Shown: piece by piece, positions 40,927 to 48,367 of the stretch
Numbering within the stretch: position 1 is the stretch's first letter
Layout of the letters: every line of letters begins with the position of its first letter
DNA from: Aeromicrobium sp. 9AM
Lineage (GTDB): Bacteria > Actinomycetota > Actinomycetes > Propionibacteriales > Nocardioidaceae
Direction of reading: 5' to 3'
Assembly: GCF_902506105.1 (NCBI RefSeq)
Contig: NZ_LR733304.1
Location: 1,140,334-1,204,333, forward strand
Length of the DNA: 64,000 bases
Notes under the pieces: generated by a model
What the model saw: only the letters and a program-made list of their open reading frames with translations
Databases searched by the model: none
Told to the model about the DNA's origin: nothing
Position numbers and translations under genes: made by a program

Positions 40927-41739
40927 ATGAGCTGGGCGACCTGGGACCAGGCCGCGATCGCCTCCGCAGTGAGTCTGATCGCGTGGCTCGTCCTCCGGGC
41001 ACTGCCGTCGAGCCGCGTCGGCAACGCGCTGCTGCCGGCCTTCAGCGAGTTCGCCCTGATCTCGGCGCTGTACGCCGTGTGGCGACTGGCCCGTCAGCTC
41101 CCGTTCACCCATCCCGAGGGCGCGATGGATCGGGCCCGAGCGATCGATGACCTGCAGAACTTCCTGCACATGCCGACCGAGATCGCGATGCAGCACTTCG
41201 TGGTGCACTACGACTGGCTCGCCGCGCTGACCAACGACTACTACGCGACCGTCCATGTCCCGGCCCTGCTGGTGTTCCTGGTGTGGCTGTTCATCCGCCA
41301 CCGGGACCAGTACCCGCACTGGCGCAACGGGCTGGCCGGGCTCACGGCGTTCTGCCTCGTCATCCGTTTCATCCGGGTGGCGCCGCCGCGCTTCGTGCAG
41401 GAGCTCGGTTTCGTCGACCTGTCCGACAAGCACGGGTTCGACGTCTACGGCGACGTCGGCACCGGGATCTCCGACCAGTTCGCCGCCATGCCGTCGATCC
41501 ACGTCGGCTGGGCCGCGGTCGTCGCTCTCGGCGTGTTCTCCGTGACGACGAGCAGGTGGCGCTGGGTCGTCCTGATGCACCTGCCGATCACGATCTTCGT
41601 CGTGGCCGCCACGGGTCACCACTGGTGGATGGACGGGATCGTCGCGATCGCGTTGCTGTTGGGCTGCCTGGCGATCGACTCGCGCGTCAGGGCACGACGG
41701 GCCCGGCGCAAGGAGCTCGTCCCTGCGCCGGCCGGCTAG
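40927..41739 (+). CDS. PAP2-superfamily membrane phosphatase, second copy
   Basis: 270 residues, about six spans, with AMPSIHVGW and ATGHHWWMDG as PAP2 motifs, the same subgroup as the 8254-9105 gene. The loop DLQNFLHMPTEIAMQHF parallels the other copy's NIEGFLHLDIESWLN. It lacks the dyad promoter block of the first copy. The substrate is unknown. Confidence 0.78.
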   Translation: MSWATWDQAAIASAVSLIAWLVLRALPSSRVGNALLPAFSEFALISALYAVWRLARQLPFTHPEGAMDRARAIDDLQNFLHMPTEIAMQHFVVHYDWLAALTNDYYATVHVPALLVFLVWLFIRHRDQYPHWRNGLAGLTAFCLVIRFIRVAPPRFVQELGFVDLSDKHGFDVYGDVGTGISDQFAAMPSIHVGWAAVVALGVFSVTTSRWRWVVLMHLPITIFVVAATGHHWWMDGIVAIALLLGCLAIDSRVRARRARRKELVPAPAG

Positions 41740-41749
41740 TCCCGCTGGA

Positions 41750-42340
41750 TCAGGCCGGTGCCACGGCGTCGGCCGGTACGTCTTCCTTCTTGGCGTTCAT
41801 CAGGAACACCGCCACCAGCAACGACACCGTCAGCAGCATCGCGCCCCAGAAGAACGCAATGTGATAGCCGTGGACGAACGCGTTGCCGGTCGCCGTCTTG
41901 GGCGACTCGCCGACGTGGTCGGTGAGGTAGGCCGTGACGGCCCCGGCGTAGAGCGTGTTGAGCAGCGCCGTGCCGAGCGAGCCACCGACCTGCTGGGACG
42001 TGTTGAGCAGAGCGCTCGCGACACCGGCGTCGTGAGTGCCGATGCCGACGAGTGACGTGCTGGAGGCCGTGATGAACACGCCCGCCATGCCGATGCTCAT
42101 CAGCAGGAGCGATGGCAGGACGAATCCCCAGTAGGAGGTGTCCTCGGTGATCTGGGTCAGCATCAGCATGCCGACGATCGTCAGGGCGAGGCCCGGGATC
42201 ATGATCGGCATCGGCCCGATGCGTGGCAACAGGTTGGACACGAACCCGGCTGCGCCGATGACGCCGAGGCTGAACGGGAGGAAGGCGAATCCGGACTCCA
42301 GCGGCGTGTAGCCCATCGTGATCTGGAAGTAGAACGTCAT
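41750..42340 (-). pseudogene. DHA2 MFS exporter, carboxy-terminal remnant
   Basis: 196 codons reading as the last five to six spans of a 14-span exporter (MTFYFQITMGYTPLESGFAFLPFSLGVIG...ASALLNTSQQVGGSLGTALLNT). In intact relatives the MTFYFQ segment is internal, with about 280 residues before it. Those are missing, and sequence from a metallo-beta-lactamase-fold gene begins at once on the other side. It keeps an open frame but should be non-functional. Confidence 0.8.
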
Positions 42341-42342
42341 GC

Positions 42343-43044
42343 ACTCTCGACGAGCTGTCAGCCGATGGACATCATGCGGAGATCGCCCTGCTCGAGCCCG
42401 ACCTGTACGCGATCACGACGACTCCTTCGACCGGCATCGGTCAGCAGTCGAAGCTCCTGCGCACGCCCGCCGGCAACCTGCTGTGGGATCCCGTCGGCTA
42501 TGTCGACGCCGACATCGCCGCGCGGGTGCTCGAGCTCGGCGACGTCCGCGCGATCGTCGCGAGCCACCCGCACATGTACGGCGTCCAGGTCGAGTGGAGC
42601 CGGCTCCTCGGCGGACCGCCGGTCCTGGTCGCCGAGGCCGATGAGCAGTGGGTGGCCCGGCCTGACGCGGTCGTCGAGACGTGGTCGGGCGACCTCGAGC
42701 TGTTGCCGGGCGTGACGCTCAGCCAGCCCGGCGGCCACTTCCCGGGCAGTGCCGTCGCGCACTGGCGGGCCGGCGCCGAGGGACGTGGAGTCCTGCTGAC
42801 CGGTGACACGATCTTCGCGAACCCCGACCGTACGTCGGTCAGCTTCATGCGCAGCTACCCCAATAGGCTGCCGCTGTCCGGAGCCGTCGTCAAGCGGGTC
42901 GCGGCGCACGTCGACCGGTTCGCGTACGACCGGCTCTACGGCAACTTCGACAACTCGATCCACGCGGACGCCCGCGCGATCGTGCATCGCTCGGCGGAGC
43001 GCCACGCAGCATGGGTCAACGGCGACTTCGACCACCTGACGTGA
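42343..43044 (+). pseudogene. Metallo-beta-lactamase-fold protein, amino-terminally truncated
   Basis: The open frame from 42343 reads TLDELSADGHHAEIALLEPDLYAITTTPS...GNLLWDPVGYVD...IVASHPHMYGVQVEWS...LLTGDTIF, the fold of MBL hydrolases with a preceding metal-binding segment in relatives. No ATG, GTG or TTG occurs in frame before 42526, which would cut into the fold. The amino terminus is lost at the junction with the MFS remnant. Confidence 0.75.
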
Positions 43045-43045
43045 G

Positions 43046-43915
43046 TCAGACCATCGCGATCGTCGCCGCCACCTCGTCGACGAGCTCGCGCGCGAGGTAG
43101 CCGGTACGCCCCATCCGTTGGACGAGCCGCTGACCGGCCATCGCGTGGACGTACGTCCCCCAGCAGGCCGCCTGCGCCGGCTCGGCACCGCGCGCCAGCA
43201 GCCCGGCCATGATGCCGGCCATGACGTCTCCACTGCCGGACGTGCCGAGGCCGACGTCGGCGTTCTCCTCACGCCAAGCTCCCCCGCCGGGCTCGGCCAC
43301 GTGGCTGTAGAGGGAGACCGCGGCGCCGAAGCGCTCGGTCACGGCCGCGGCCTCGGCATCGAGGTCGTCGCCGAGCTCCCGTCCGAGGAGTCGGGCCGCC
43401 TCCCCGACGTTGGGTGTCAGGACCGTACGGCTTGCGTGCTCGCCGAGCAGGTCCGGCTGCTCGCCGAGGGCACCCAGCGCGTACGCGTCGACCACGAGTC
43501 GCGTGCCGTCAGTCACGGCCTTGAGCACCTGCTGCATCAGCTTGGCCGTCTGGTCGGGGTCATCGAGCCCGGGCCCGATCGCGACGACGTCGGCGCTGCC
43601 GGCGAGCTCGAGCAGGTGGTCGGGGACGTCGCCGTCGACAGATCCCGTGTCGGTCGACGGCAGTCCCACGACCATCGCCTCCGGGACCGCGATGCTCAGC
43701 GCCTGCGCGTTGTCGTCGGTCGTCGCCAGCTGCAGGCGTCCGGCCCCGGCTCTCAGGGCTGCGGTGCCGGCCAGCAGCACCGCGCCCGGTGTGGTGCGGG
43801 ATCCGCCGACGACGAGCACGGTGCCGCGTGCCCGCTTGCCGCCGTCGGGCTCGGGCAGCGGCCAGTCACGCAGGAGCTGGGCGCTGATGACCTGTGGGTC
43901 AGACGGCCGGGGCAT
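43046..43915 (-). CDS. nnrD: ADP-dependent NAD(P)H-hydrate dehydratase NnrD
   Basis: 289 residues, YjeF carboxy-terminal type alone, without the epimerase half. Motifs: KRARGTVLVVGGSRTTPGAVLLAGTAALRAGAG, VLTPNVGEAARLLG, and GTSGSGDVMAGIMAGLLARG with the catalytic aspartate. It repairs hydrated nicotinamide cofactors. Start ATG 43915 overlaps the histidine phosphatase gene by 17 bases. Confidence 0.92.
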   Translation of the reverse strand: MPRPSDPQVISAQLLRDWPLPEPDGGKRARGTVLVVGGSRTTPGAVLLAGTAALRAGAGRLQLATTDDNAQALSIAVPEAMVVGLPSTDTGSVDGDVPDHLLELAGSADVVAIGPGLDDPDQTAKLMQQVLKAVTDGTRLVVDAYALGALGEQPDLLGEHASRTVLTPNVGEAARLLGRELGDDLDAEAAAVTERFGAAVSLYSHVAEPGGGAWREENADVGLGTSGSGDVMAGIMAGLLARGAEPAQAACWGTYVHAMAGQRLVQRMGRTGYLARELVDEVAATIAMV

Positions 43916-44633
43916 CGACGCCCTCCTCGGCGGTCGGGCGCGCTTCCTCGTCCTGCTGGAGGTGCTCGACGTCGTTGAACCGCTCGGTGACCCAGCCGTC
44001 GTCGTCGGACCACCGCCAGCTGCTGATGGAGCAGTTGGCGATCGGTGACTTCTTGGCGCCGGCCATGAGCTCCTCCTCGTCGAGCCCCTCCATGACGTAC
44101 CGGAACAGGGAGACGACGGCGTCGTGGGCGAAGAACAGCACGCGTTGCTCGGGATGGTCCTCGGCGACGTCGCGCAGCAGGCTCCGTATGCGCAGGAGCA
44201 CGTCCGCCCATGACTCGCCGCCGGGAGGACGGTAGTAGAACTTGCCGAGCCGCTTGCGGCGCTCCGACTCCTCGGGAAACTTCGACTGGATGCCGTGCAC
44301 CGTGTGCAGGTCGAGCACGCCGAGCTCCCGGTCGCGCAACCGCTCGTCGCGCACCGTCGGCACGTCGAGGCCGTTGAGGGCGATCTCCGCAGTCTGCCGG
44401 GCCCGCAGGTACGGCGAGACGATCACGACCTGGGGGTGTTCGTCGTCGGACAGCTCGTGGAGCCAGCCGGCCACGGCCTCCGCCTGCTTCTCACCGGTGT
44501 CCGACAGGGGCACGTCGGCGTCGCGTTCGGTGATGTCGATCAGGTCGGAGCCCTTCTCCTCGGCCGTCGTCGCTGCGACGTTGCCGACGCTCTCACCGTG
44601 CCTGATGATGCCGATCCATTCGAGCTGGTGCAT
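43899..44633 (-). CDS. Histidine phosphatase-family protein
   Basis: 244 residues. The RHG motif is IIRHGESVGN near residue 9; the second catalytic histidine is in RVLFFAHDAVVSLFRYV. The carboxy end is acidic and disordered. It is a phosphoglycerate mutase-like phosphatase of unknown substrate, coupled by overlap to nnrD. Confidence 0.85.
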   Translation of the reverse strand: MHQLEWIGIIRHGESVGNVAATTAEEKGSDLIDITERDADVPLSDTGEKQAEAVAGWLHELSDDEHPQVVIVSPYLRARQTAEIALNGLDVPTVRDERLRDRELGVLDLHTVHGIQSKFPEESERRKRLGKFYYRPPGGESWADVLLRIRSLLRDVAEDHPEQRVLFFAHDAVVSLFRYVMEGLDEEELMAGAKKSPIANCSISSWRWSDDDGWVTERFNDVEHLQQDEEARPTAEEGVDAPAV

Positions 44634-44674
44634 GGACTGGCTCTACCCGTTGTCCCCTCGGGCAATCGGACGAT

Positions 44675-45091
44675 TCACGGCTGCAGGTCGTCCGCGGGCA
44701 CCTGGTTGGTGACCTCGGGGCCGGAGCTGTAGACGACCGGATCGTCCTGGACGGGTGCCGGACCGTCGTCCAGGGCCGCTGCGGGCTTCTTCGGTGCGGT
44801 CTTCTTGACGGCCGCCTTGGGCGCCGCCTTCTTGGCGTTGAGCCGCTCTGCACGAGCCTTCTTGGCGGGCATCGTGTTGGTCGTGGCCTTCTTGGTCGTC
44901 GTGGTCGGCGACGGCGGTTGGGTGACGGGTGCGGTGCTGACCTTGGGCGATGCGTGCGTCGTCGTCTCAGCCGGGTCGTCGGGCAGGATCTTGCGGGCGA
45001 CGGCAACGGCTCCGTGCAGCCCGCCTCGGGCGACACCGCCCACGACGTGCTGGGCGAGAGACACGGGCTTGTGCAGGATCTTGGTGATCAC
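44675..45091 (-). CDS. Lys/Ala/Pro-rich basic protein
   Basis: 138 residues. The amino end (VITKILHKPVSLAQHVVGGVARGGLHGAVAVARKIL) is amphipathic; residues 40-110 are low-complexity Thr/Pro then Lys/Ala-rich (KKAAPKAAVKKTAPKKPAAA), like the tails of actinobacterial histone-like proteins. Nucleic-acid binding is possible but not shown. GTG 45091 is the start, with GGAG ten bases before. Confidence 0.55.
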   Translation of the reverse strand: MITKILHKPVSLAQHVVGGVARGGLHGAVAVARKILPDDPAETTTHASPKVSTAPVTQPPSPTTTTKKATTNTMPAKKARAERLNAKKAAPKAAVKKTAPKKPAAALDDGPAPVQDDPVVYSSGPEVTNQVPADDLQP

Positions 45092-45163
45092 GGGTGGTGC
45101 TCCGTTCGATCGGTTGGGAGTTTCGCTCCGTGCGTACCCTCCGAGCGTCGGATGACACGTGCG

Positions 45164-45197
45164 CCGCGGTCGAACGCCTGGTGGCGCTCGACCGCGG
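45164..45197 (-). terminator. Strong hairpin after the ABC permease gene
   Basis: CCGCGGTCGA (45164-45173) pairs exactly with 45188-45197, and an inner CGCC/GGCG stem closes a TGGT loop. It follows the ABC permease stop by about 15 bases. No U-run is present. Confidence 0.6.
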
Positions 45198-45211
45198 TCC
45201 CGGCCCGGCCG

Positions 45212-45937
45212 TTACGGCGTGACGTCGCGACGCTTGAACAGCACGAACGCCAAGCCGGTGACAGCCGTCGTGATCGTCACCAGGGAGATCGCCGCTGCGC
45301 CGGCACCGATCGTCGCTCCCTCGAGCCGCAGGAGCGGCGTCAGCAGTCCGTACGGCAGGTAGGCCGCAGCATCGCCGATGAACATGCCGATCAGCTTCTC
45401 GGCGACGAACGTCCCGGCGACGACCATCACGGCAACGGGCTGGCTGCGGAAGATGAACCCACAGCTCACACCGATGATGCTGAACGCGACGGTGGCGAGG
45501 AGCGTCGAGGCCACGATCGGCAGCGACAGCTCCATGCTCAGCTCCTTGTCGGCCAGCATCGGCGCGGCAATGCCCGCGGCGAGGCCGAGGGCAGCCGCAC
45601 CGAGCACGAGCCCGAGCACGGCATGCGTCGTCATGGTCGCGATCAGGAGCCGCGTACGTCGAGGAGCCGCAAGGAGCCGCTGGCTGATCGTGCCGTAGCG
45701 GTACTCGCCGGCGACACGCGTCGCGGCGAACAGGGCCAGGACGACCGCGACCAGGATCCCGACCGAAGCGGTCACGGGCTCGCGGAGCTCTGACGGGGAG
45801 TCGAACCCGCCGGAGCCCGCGTCCGACATCGAGCCCCAGGTGATGAGCCCGACGAGTCCGAGCAGCACGGCGACCACGACGTGGTGCGAGCGCAGCGTAC
45901 GGAGGCGGACGAGGTCCGCGCGGAGCAGGGTGATCAT
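45212..45937 (-). CDS. ABC-2 type transporter permease
   Basis: 241 residues, about six spans, with the ABC-2 form (amino-terminal soluble stretch LLRADLVRLRTLRSHHV, then paired spans; GEYRYGTISQRLLAAPRRTRLL). It is the membrane partner of the ATPase upstream (4-base ATGA overlap). Substrate unknown; exporters of this type act in resistance or envelope functions. Confidence 0.87.
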   Translation of the reverse strand: MITLLRADLVRLRTLRSHHVVVAVLLGLVGLITWGSMSDAGSGGFDSPSELREPVTASVGILVAVVLALFAATRVAGEYRYGTISQRLLAAPRRTRLLIATMTTHAVLGLVLGAAALGLAAGIAAPMLADKELSMELSLPIVASTLLATVAFSIIGVSCGFIFRSQPVAVMVVAGTFVAEKLIGMFIGDAAAYLPYGLLTPLLRLEGATIGAGAAAISLVTITTAVTGLAFVLFKRRDVTP

Positions 45938-46863
45938 GATGGTGCCTCACTGGGGTAGGTGTCGCTGGGATCGGACTGGGCTGCTGTCGTCAGCTCGAGG
46001 AACGTGTCCTCGAGGCTGGCGCGCACGGCAGCCATCTCGTAGATGACGACATGGCGGTCGAAGGCGAGCCGGCCGATGACGTCGGTGCCGACACCGGTCA
46101 CCACGAGGGCGCCGGCCTCCTCGGACACGTGGGCGCCTTCGGCCTGCAGGTACGACCGCAGGGCGGACTGGTCCGATGACCTGACGTGGACCCGCTCCCC
46201 CGCGTTCCTGGCCATCAGGAGGTCGAGCGGTTCGTCGGCGACGATCCGTCCGTGGTCGATGACGACCACGTGGTCGACGGTCTGCGCGACCTCGGCCAGC
46301 ACGTGGCTCGACAGCAGGATCGTGTGACCCTCGTCGGCGAGGCTGCGCAGGAAGTCACGCAACCAGCGGATGCCCTGAGGATCCAGGCCGTTCGCCGGTT
46401 CGTCGAGCACGAGGATGCCCGGCTCGCTGATCAGGGCCGTGGCGAGCCCGAGCCGCTGGTGCATGCCGAGCGAGAACGTGCCGACCCGCCGGTTGGCGGA
46501 GCCCGTCAGCTCGACGAGCTCGAGCACCTCGTCGACGCGCGTCCGGGGCATGCGCGCCTCTGTCGCCACCACCCGGAGGTGGTTGCGGGCCGTCCTGGCC
46601 GGGTGGGCCGACGACTCGAGCATGGCTCCTACGTGGCGCAGCGGGTCGTCGAGGTCGCGGTAGCGACTCCCGGCGATCCGCACCGTGCCGGACGTGGGTT
46701 CCACGAGTCCGAGCAGGGCCCTCAGGGTGGTGGTCTTGCCCGAGCCGTTCGGCCCGAGGAAACCGGTGATCGTCCCGCTCTCGACCGTGAAGCTCAGGTG
46801 GTCGACCGCGCGTACGTCCGCATAGTCCTTGCTGAAGTCGTCGACCTCGATGACGGCGCTCAT
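45934..46863 (-). CDS. ABC transporter ATP-binding protein
   Basis: 309 residues. Walker A GPNGSGKT near residue 39, signature FSLGMHQRLGLA, Walker B ILVLDEPANGLDPQG, H-loop SSHVLAEV; a carboxy extension follows. It overlaps both neighbours by 4 bases, the second gene of a three-gene operon. Confidence 0.92.
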   Translation of the reverse strand: MSAVIEVDDFSKDYADVRAVDHLSFTVESGTITGFLGPNGSGKTTTLRALLGLVEPTSGTVRIAGSRYRDLDDPLRHVGAMLESSAHPARTARNHLRVVATEARMPRTRVDEVLELVELTGSANRRVGTFSLGMHQRLGLATALISEPGILVLDEPANGLDPQGIRWLRDFLRSLADEGHTILLSSHVLAEVAQTVDHVVVIDHGRIVADEPLDLLMARNAGERVHVRSSDQSALRSYLQAEGAHVSEEAGALVVTGVGTDVIGRLAFDRHVVIYEMAAVRASLEDTFLELTTAAQSDPSDTYPSEAPS

Positions 46864-47588
46864 GCCACGTCTTCTTCGGTCTCGCGGTGGCGGGTGACGC
46901 GGAGTCCGACGAGGACTCCGGCGCCGACCAGCACGAAGAGCGCGCCGACGACGGTCAGACCCGTCGTGACCTCACCGAGGATCGGCACGGTCGCGCCGAC
47001 ATCGGCGTCGACGTCGACGTCCGAGGAGCCGTCAGCGTTCATGATGACGACGGTCCAGCGTCCCGGCCGGTCGTCGAGCGACCAGTCGATGCTCTGGGTG
47101 TCGGTGCCGGTGGCCTGCTCGAGCCAGATGTCGGAGTCGGCGGGGGCGACCGACGGGGCGCCTCCGGCGTGCTGCTCGTACGTCGCTCCCGGATCGTCGA
47201 TGTCCGTGACGGTCGAGTGCTTGACGCCGTCGAGGTAGGCCTCGACGTCGCCGGATCGGGCAACACCGACGAAGACCGGTGCGGAGCTGCTGGCCGTGAC
47301 CCGCACGCGTACGCGGCCGAGGACCCAGTCCTCGTCGACGCCGCCGAGCTCGATGGTCTCGCTGGCGACGGCATGGCCGCCGGATGTGAGGCGTGTGGTG
47401 TCGCTCGTCAGGTAGCCGTCGTCGCGCCACGAGTTGTCGGCGACGATCAGCGCACCACCGCCGGCGAGCGCGGTGGCGCCGCCCAGCAGTGAGGCTATGG
47501 CCACCACGAGCAGGACGATCCGTCCTGCGGACCTCGCCGGCGGCGGGGGCGATGGGTGGTTGGTGGGGGTGTCAAGGCTGGTCGACAT
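46860..47588 (-). CDS. Membrane protein with extracytoplasmic domain, first gene of the ABC operon
   Basis: 242 residues: Pro-rich amino end, span near 23-48 (IVLLVVAIASLLGGATALAGGG), a beta-rich extracytoplasmic region of about 150 residues with many Asp and Ser, and a carboxy span (GLTVVGALFVLVGAGVLVGL) before RVTRHRETEED. I do not recognise a family. ATG 47588 follows CCAGGAG. The shared dyad ends 23 bases before the start. It may be a sensor or accessory part of the ABC exporter. Confidence 0.7.
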   Translation of the reverse strand: MSTSLDTPTNHPSPPPPARSAGRIVLLVVAIASLLGGATALAGGGALIVADNSWRDDGYLTSDTTRLTSGGHAVASETIELGGVDEDWVLGRVRVRVTASSSAPVFVGVARSGDVEAYLDGVKHSTVTDIDDPGATYEQHAGGAPSVAPADSDIWLEQATGTDTQSIDWSLDDRPGRWTVVIMNADGSSDVDVDADVGATVPILGEVTTGLTVVGALFVLVGAGVLVGLRVTRHRETEEDVA

Positions 47589-47611
47589 CGGGGTTCTCCT
47601 GGTGGTGTTTC

Positions 47612-47649
47612 CCGGTCGGTCGACCGGCGTACCTCCAGCAGACTCGATC
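47612..47649 (-). promoter_or_regulatory. Shared dyad and block motif upstream of the ABC operon
   Basis: CCGGTCGGTCGACCGG at 47612-47627, four bases, then CCTCCAGCAGACTCGATC at 47632-47649. The copy at 9129-9168 differs by one block base and two bases of spacing. Confidence 0.65.
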
Positions 47650-47776
47650 CGGGCGCACGGGCCCATCGGGCTGGGCGCAGACCTGGGACGAGGTGACCGC
47701 GCGGCTGACGCGGACGTTCGCGGGTGCCAGCACACCGCAGCCGGTGGCCACCCGTACCTGCGGCTTGGGCCGCACC

Positions 47777-47782
47777 TAGGAT
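47777..47782 (+). promoter_or_regulatory. Leaderless -10 element of the acyltransferase gene
   Basis: TAGGAT six bases before GTG 47789, no ribosome site. Confidence 0.45.
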
Positions 47783-47788
47783 CGACGC

Positions 47789-48364
47789 GTGATGATCCGC
47801 CAGCGCCTCGCCCGCTTCGTCGTCCGCCGTGCCGGCTACCGGATGGTCGGTGAGGTGCCGGACACCGGGATCCTGGTCGGCGCACCGCACACGTCCAACT
47901 GGGACTTCGTCACGATGCTGCTCGTGATGTGGCACGACGGTGCCCACCCCCGGGTCCTCGTCAAGAAGCAGCTGTTCCGCGGCCCACTCGGCTGGCTGCT
48001 CCGACGATTCGGTGGCGTGCCCCTCGACCGGGACAACGCCGCCGGGGTCGTCGGTGACCTGGTGGCCGAGGCCCGCAACGGCGAGCCGTTCCGCCTGATC
48101 CTCGCGGCAGAGGGCACGCGTACCAAGGGCGAGTACTGGAAGTCGGGGTTCCTGCGGCTGTCCCGTGACACCGGGCTGCCGATCACCCTCGCGTTCTTCG
48201 ACCCGCCGACCAAGACGATGGGATTCGGGCCCACGTTCCACGCCTCTGACGACGTCAAGGCCGACATGGACGTGGTCCGGGCGTTCTTCGCCGACAAGCG
48301 CGGCATCAAGCCCAAGAACGCGACCGAACCGAGGCTGCGCGACGAATCAGGCCCTGCGGCCTGA
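47789..48364 (+). CDS. 1-acylglycerol-3-phosphate acyltransferase-like protein
   Basis: 191 residues. Acyltransferase block I is APHTSNWDF (H-x4-D) near residue 33; later LAAEGTRTKGEYWKSGF resembles block III. The family transfers acyl groups onto lysophosphatidate or similar. GTG 47789 (or the adjacent ATG 47792) is the start. Convergent with the SNF2 gene. Confidence 0.82.
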   Translation: MMIRQRLARFVVRRAGYRMVGEVPDTGILVGAPHTSNWDFVTMLLVMWHDGAHPRVLVKKQLFRGPLGWLLRRFGGVPLDRDNAAGVVGDLVAEARNGEPFRLILAAEGTRTKGEYWKSGFLRLSRDTGLPITLAFFDPPTKTMGFGPTFHASDDVKADMDVVRAFFADKRGIKPKNATEPRLRDESGPAA

Positions 48365-48367
48365 TCG

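Noticed and set aside
42526..43044. A complete short MBL-fold gene starting at GTG 42526
   Set aside because: Conserved fold sequence continues upstream of that codon to the junction, so it would be a fragment.
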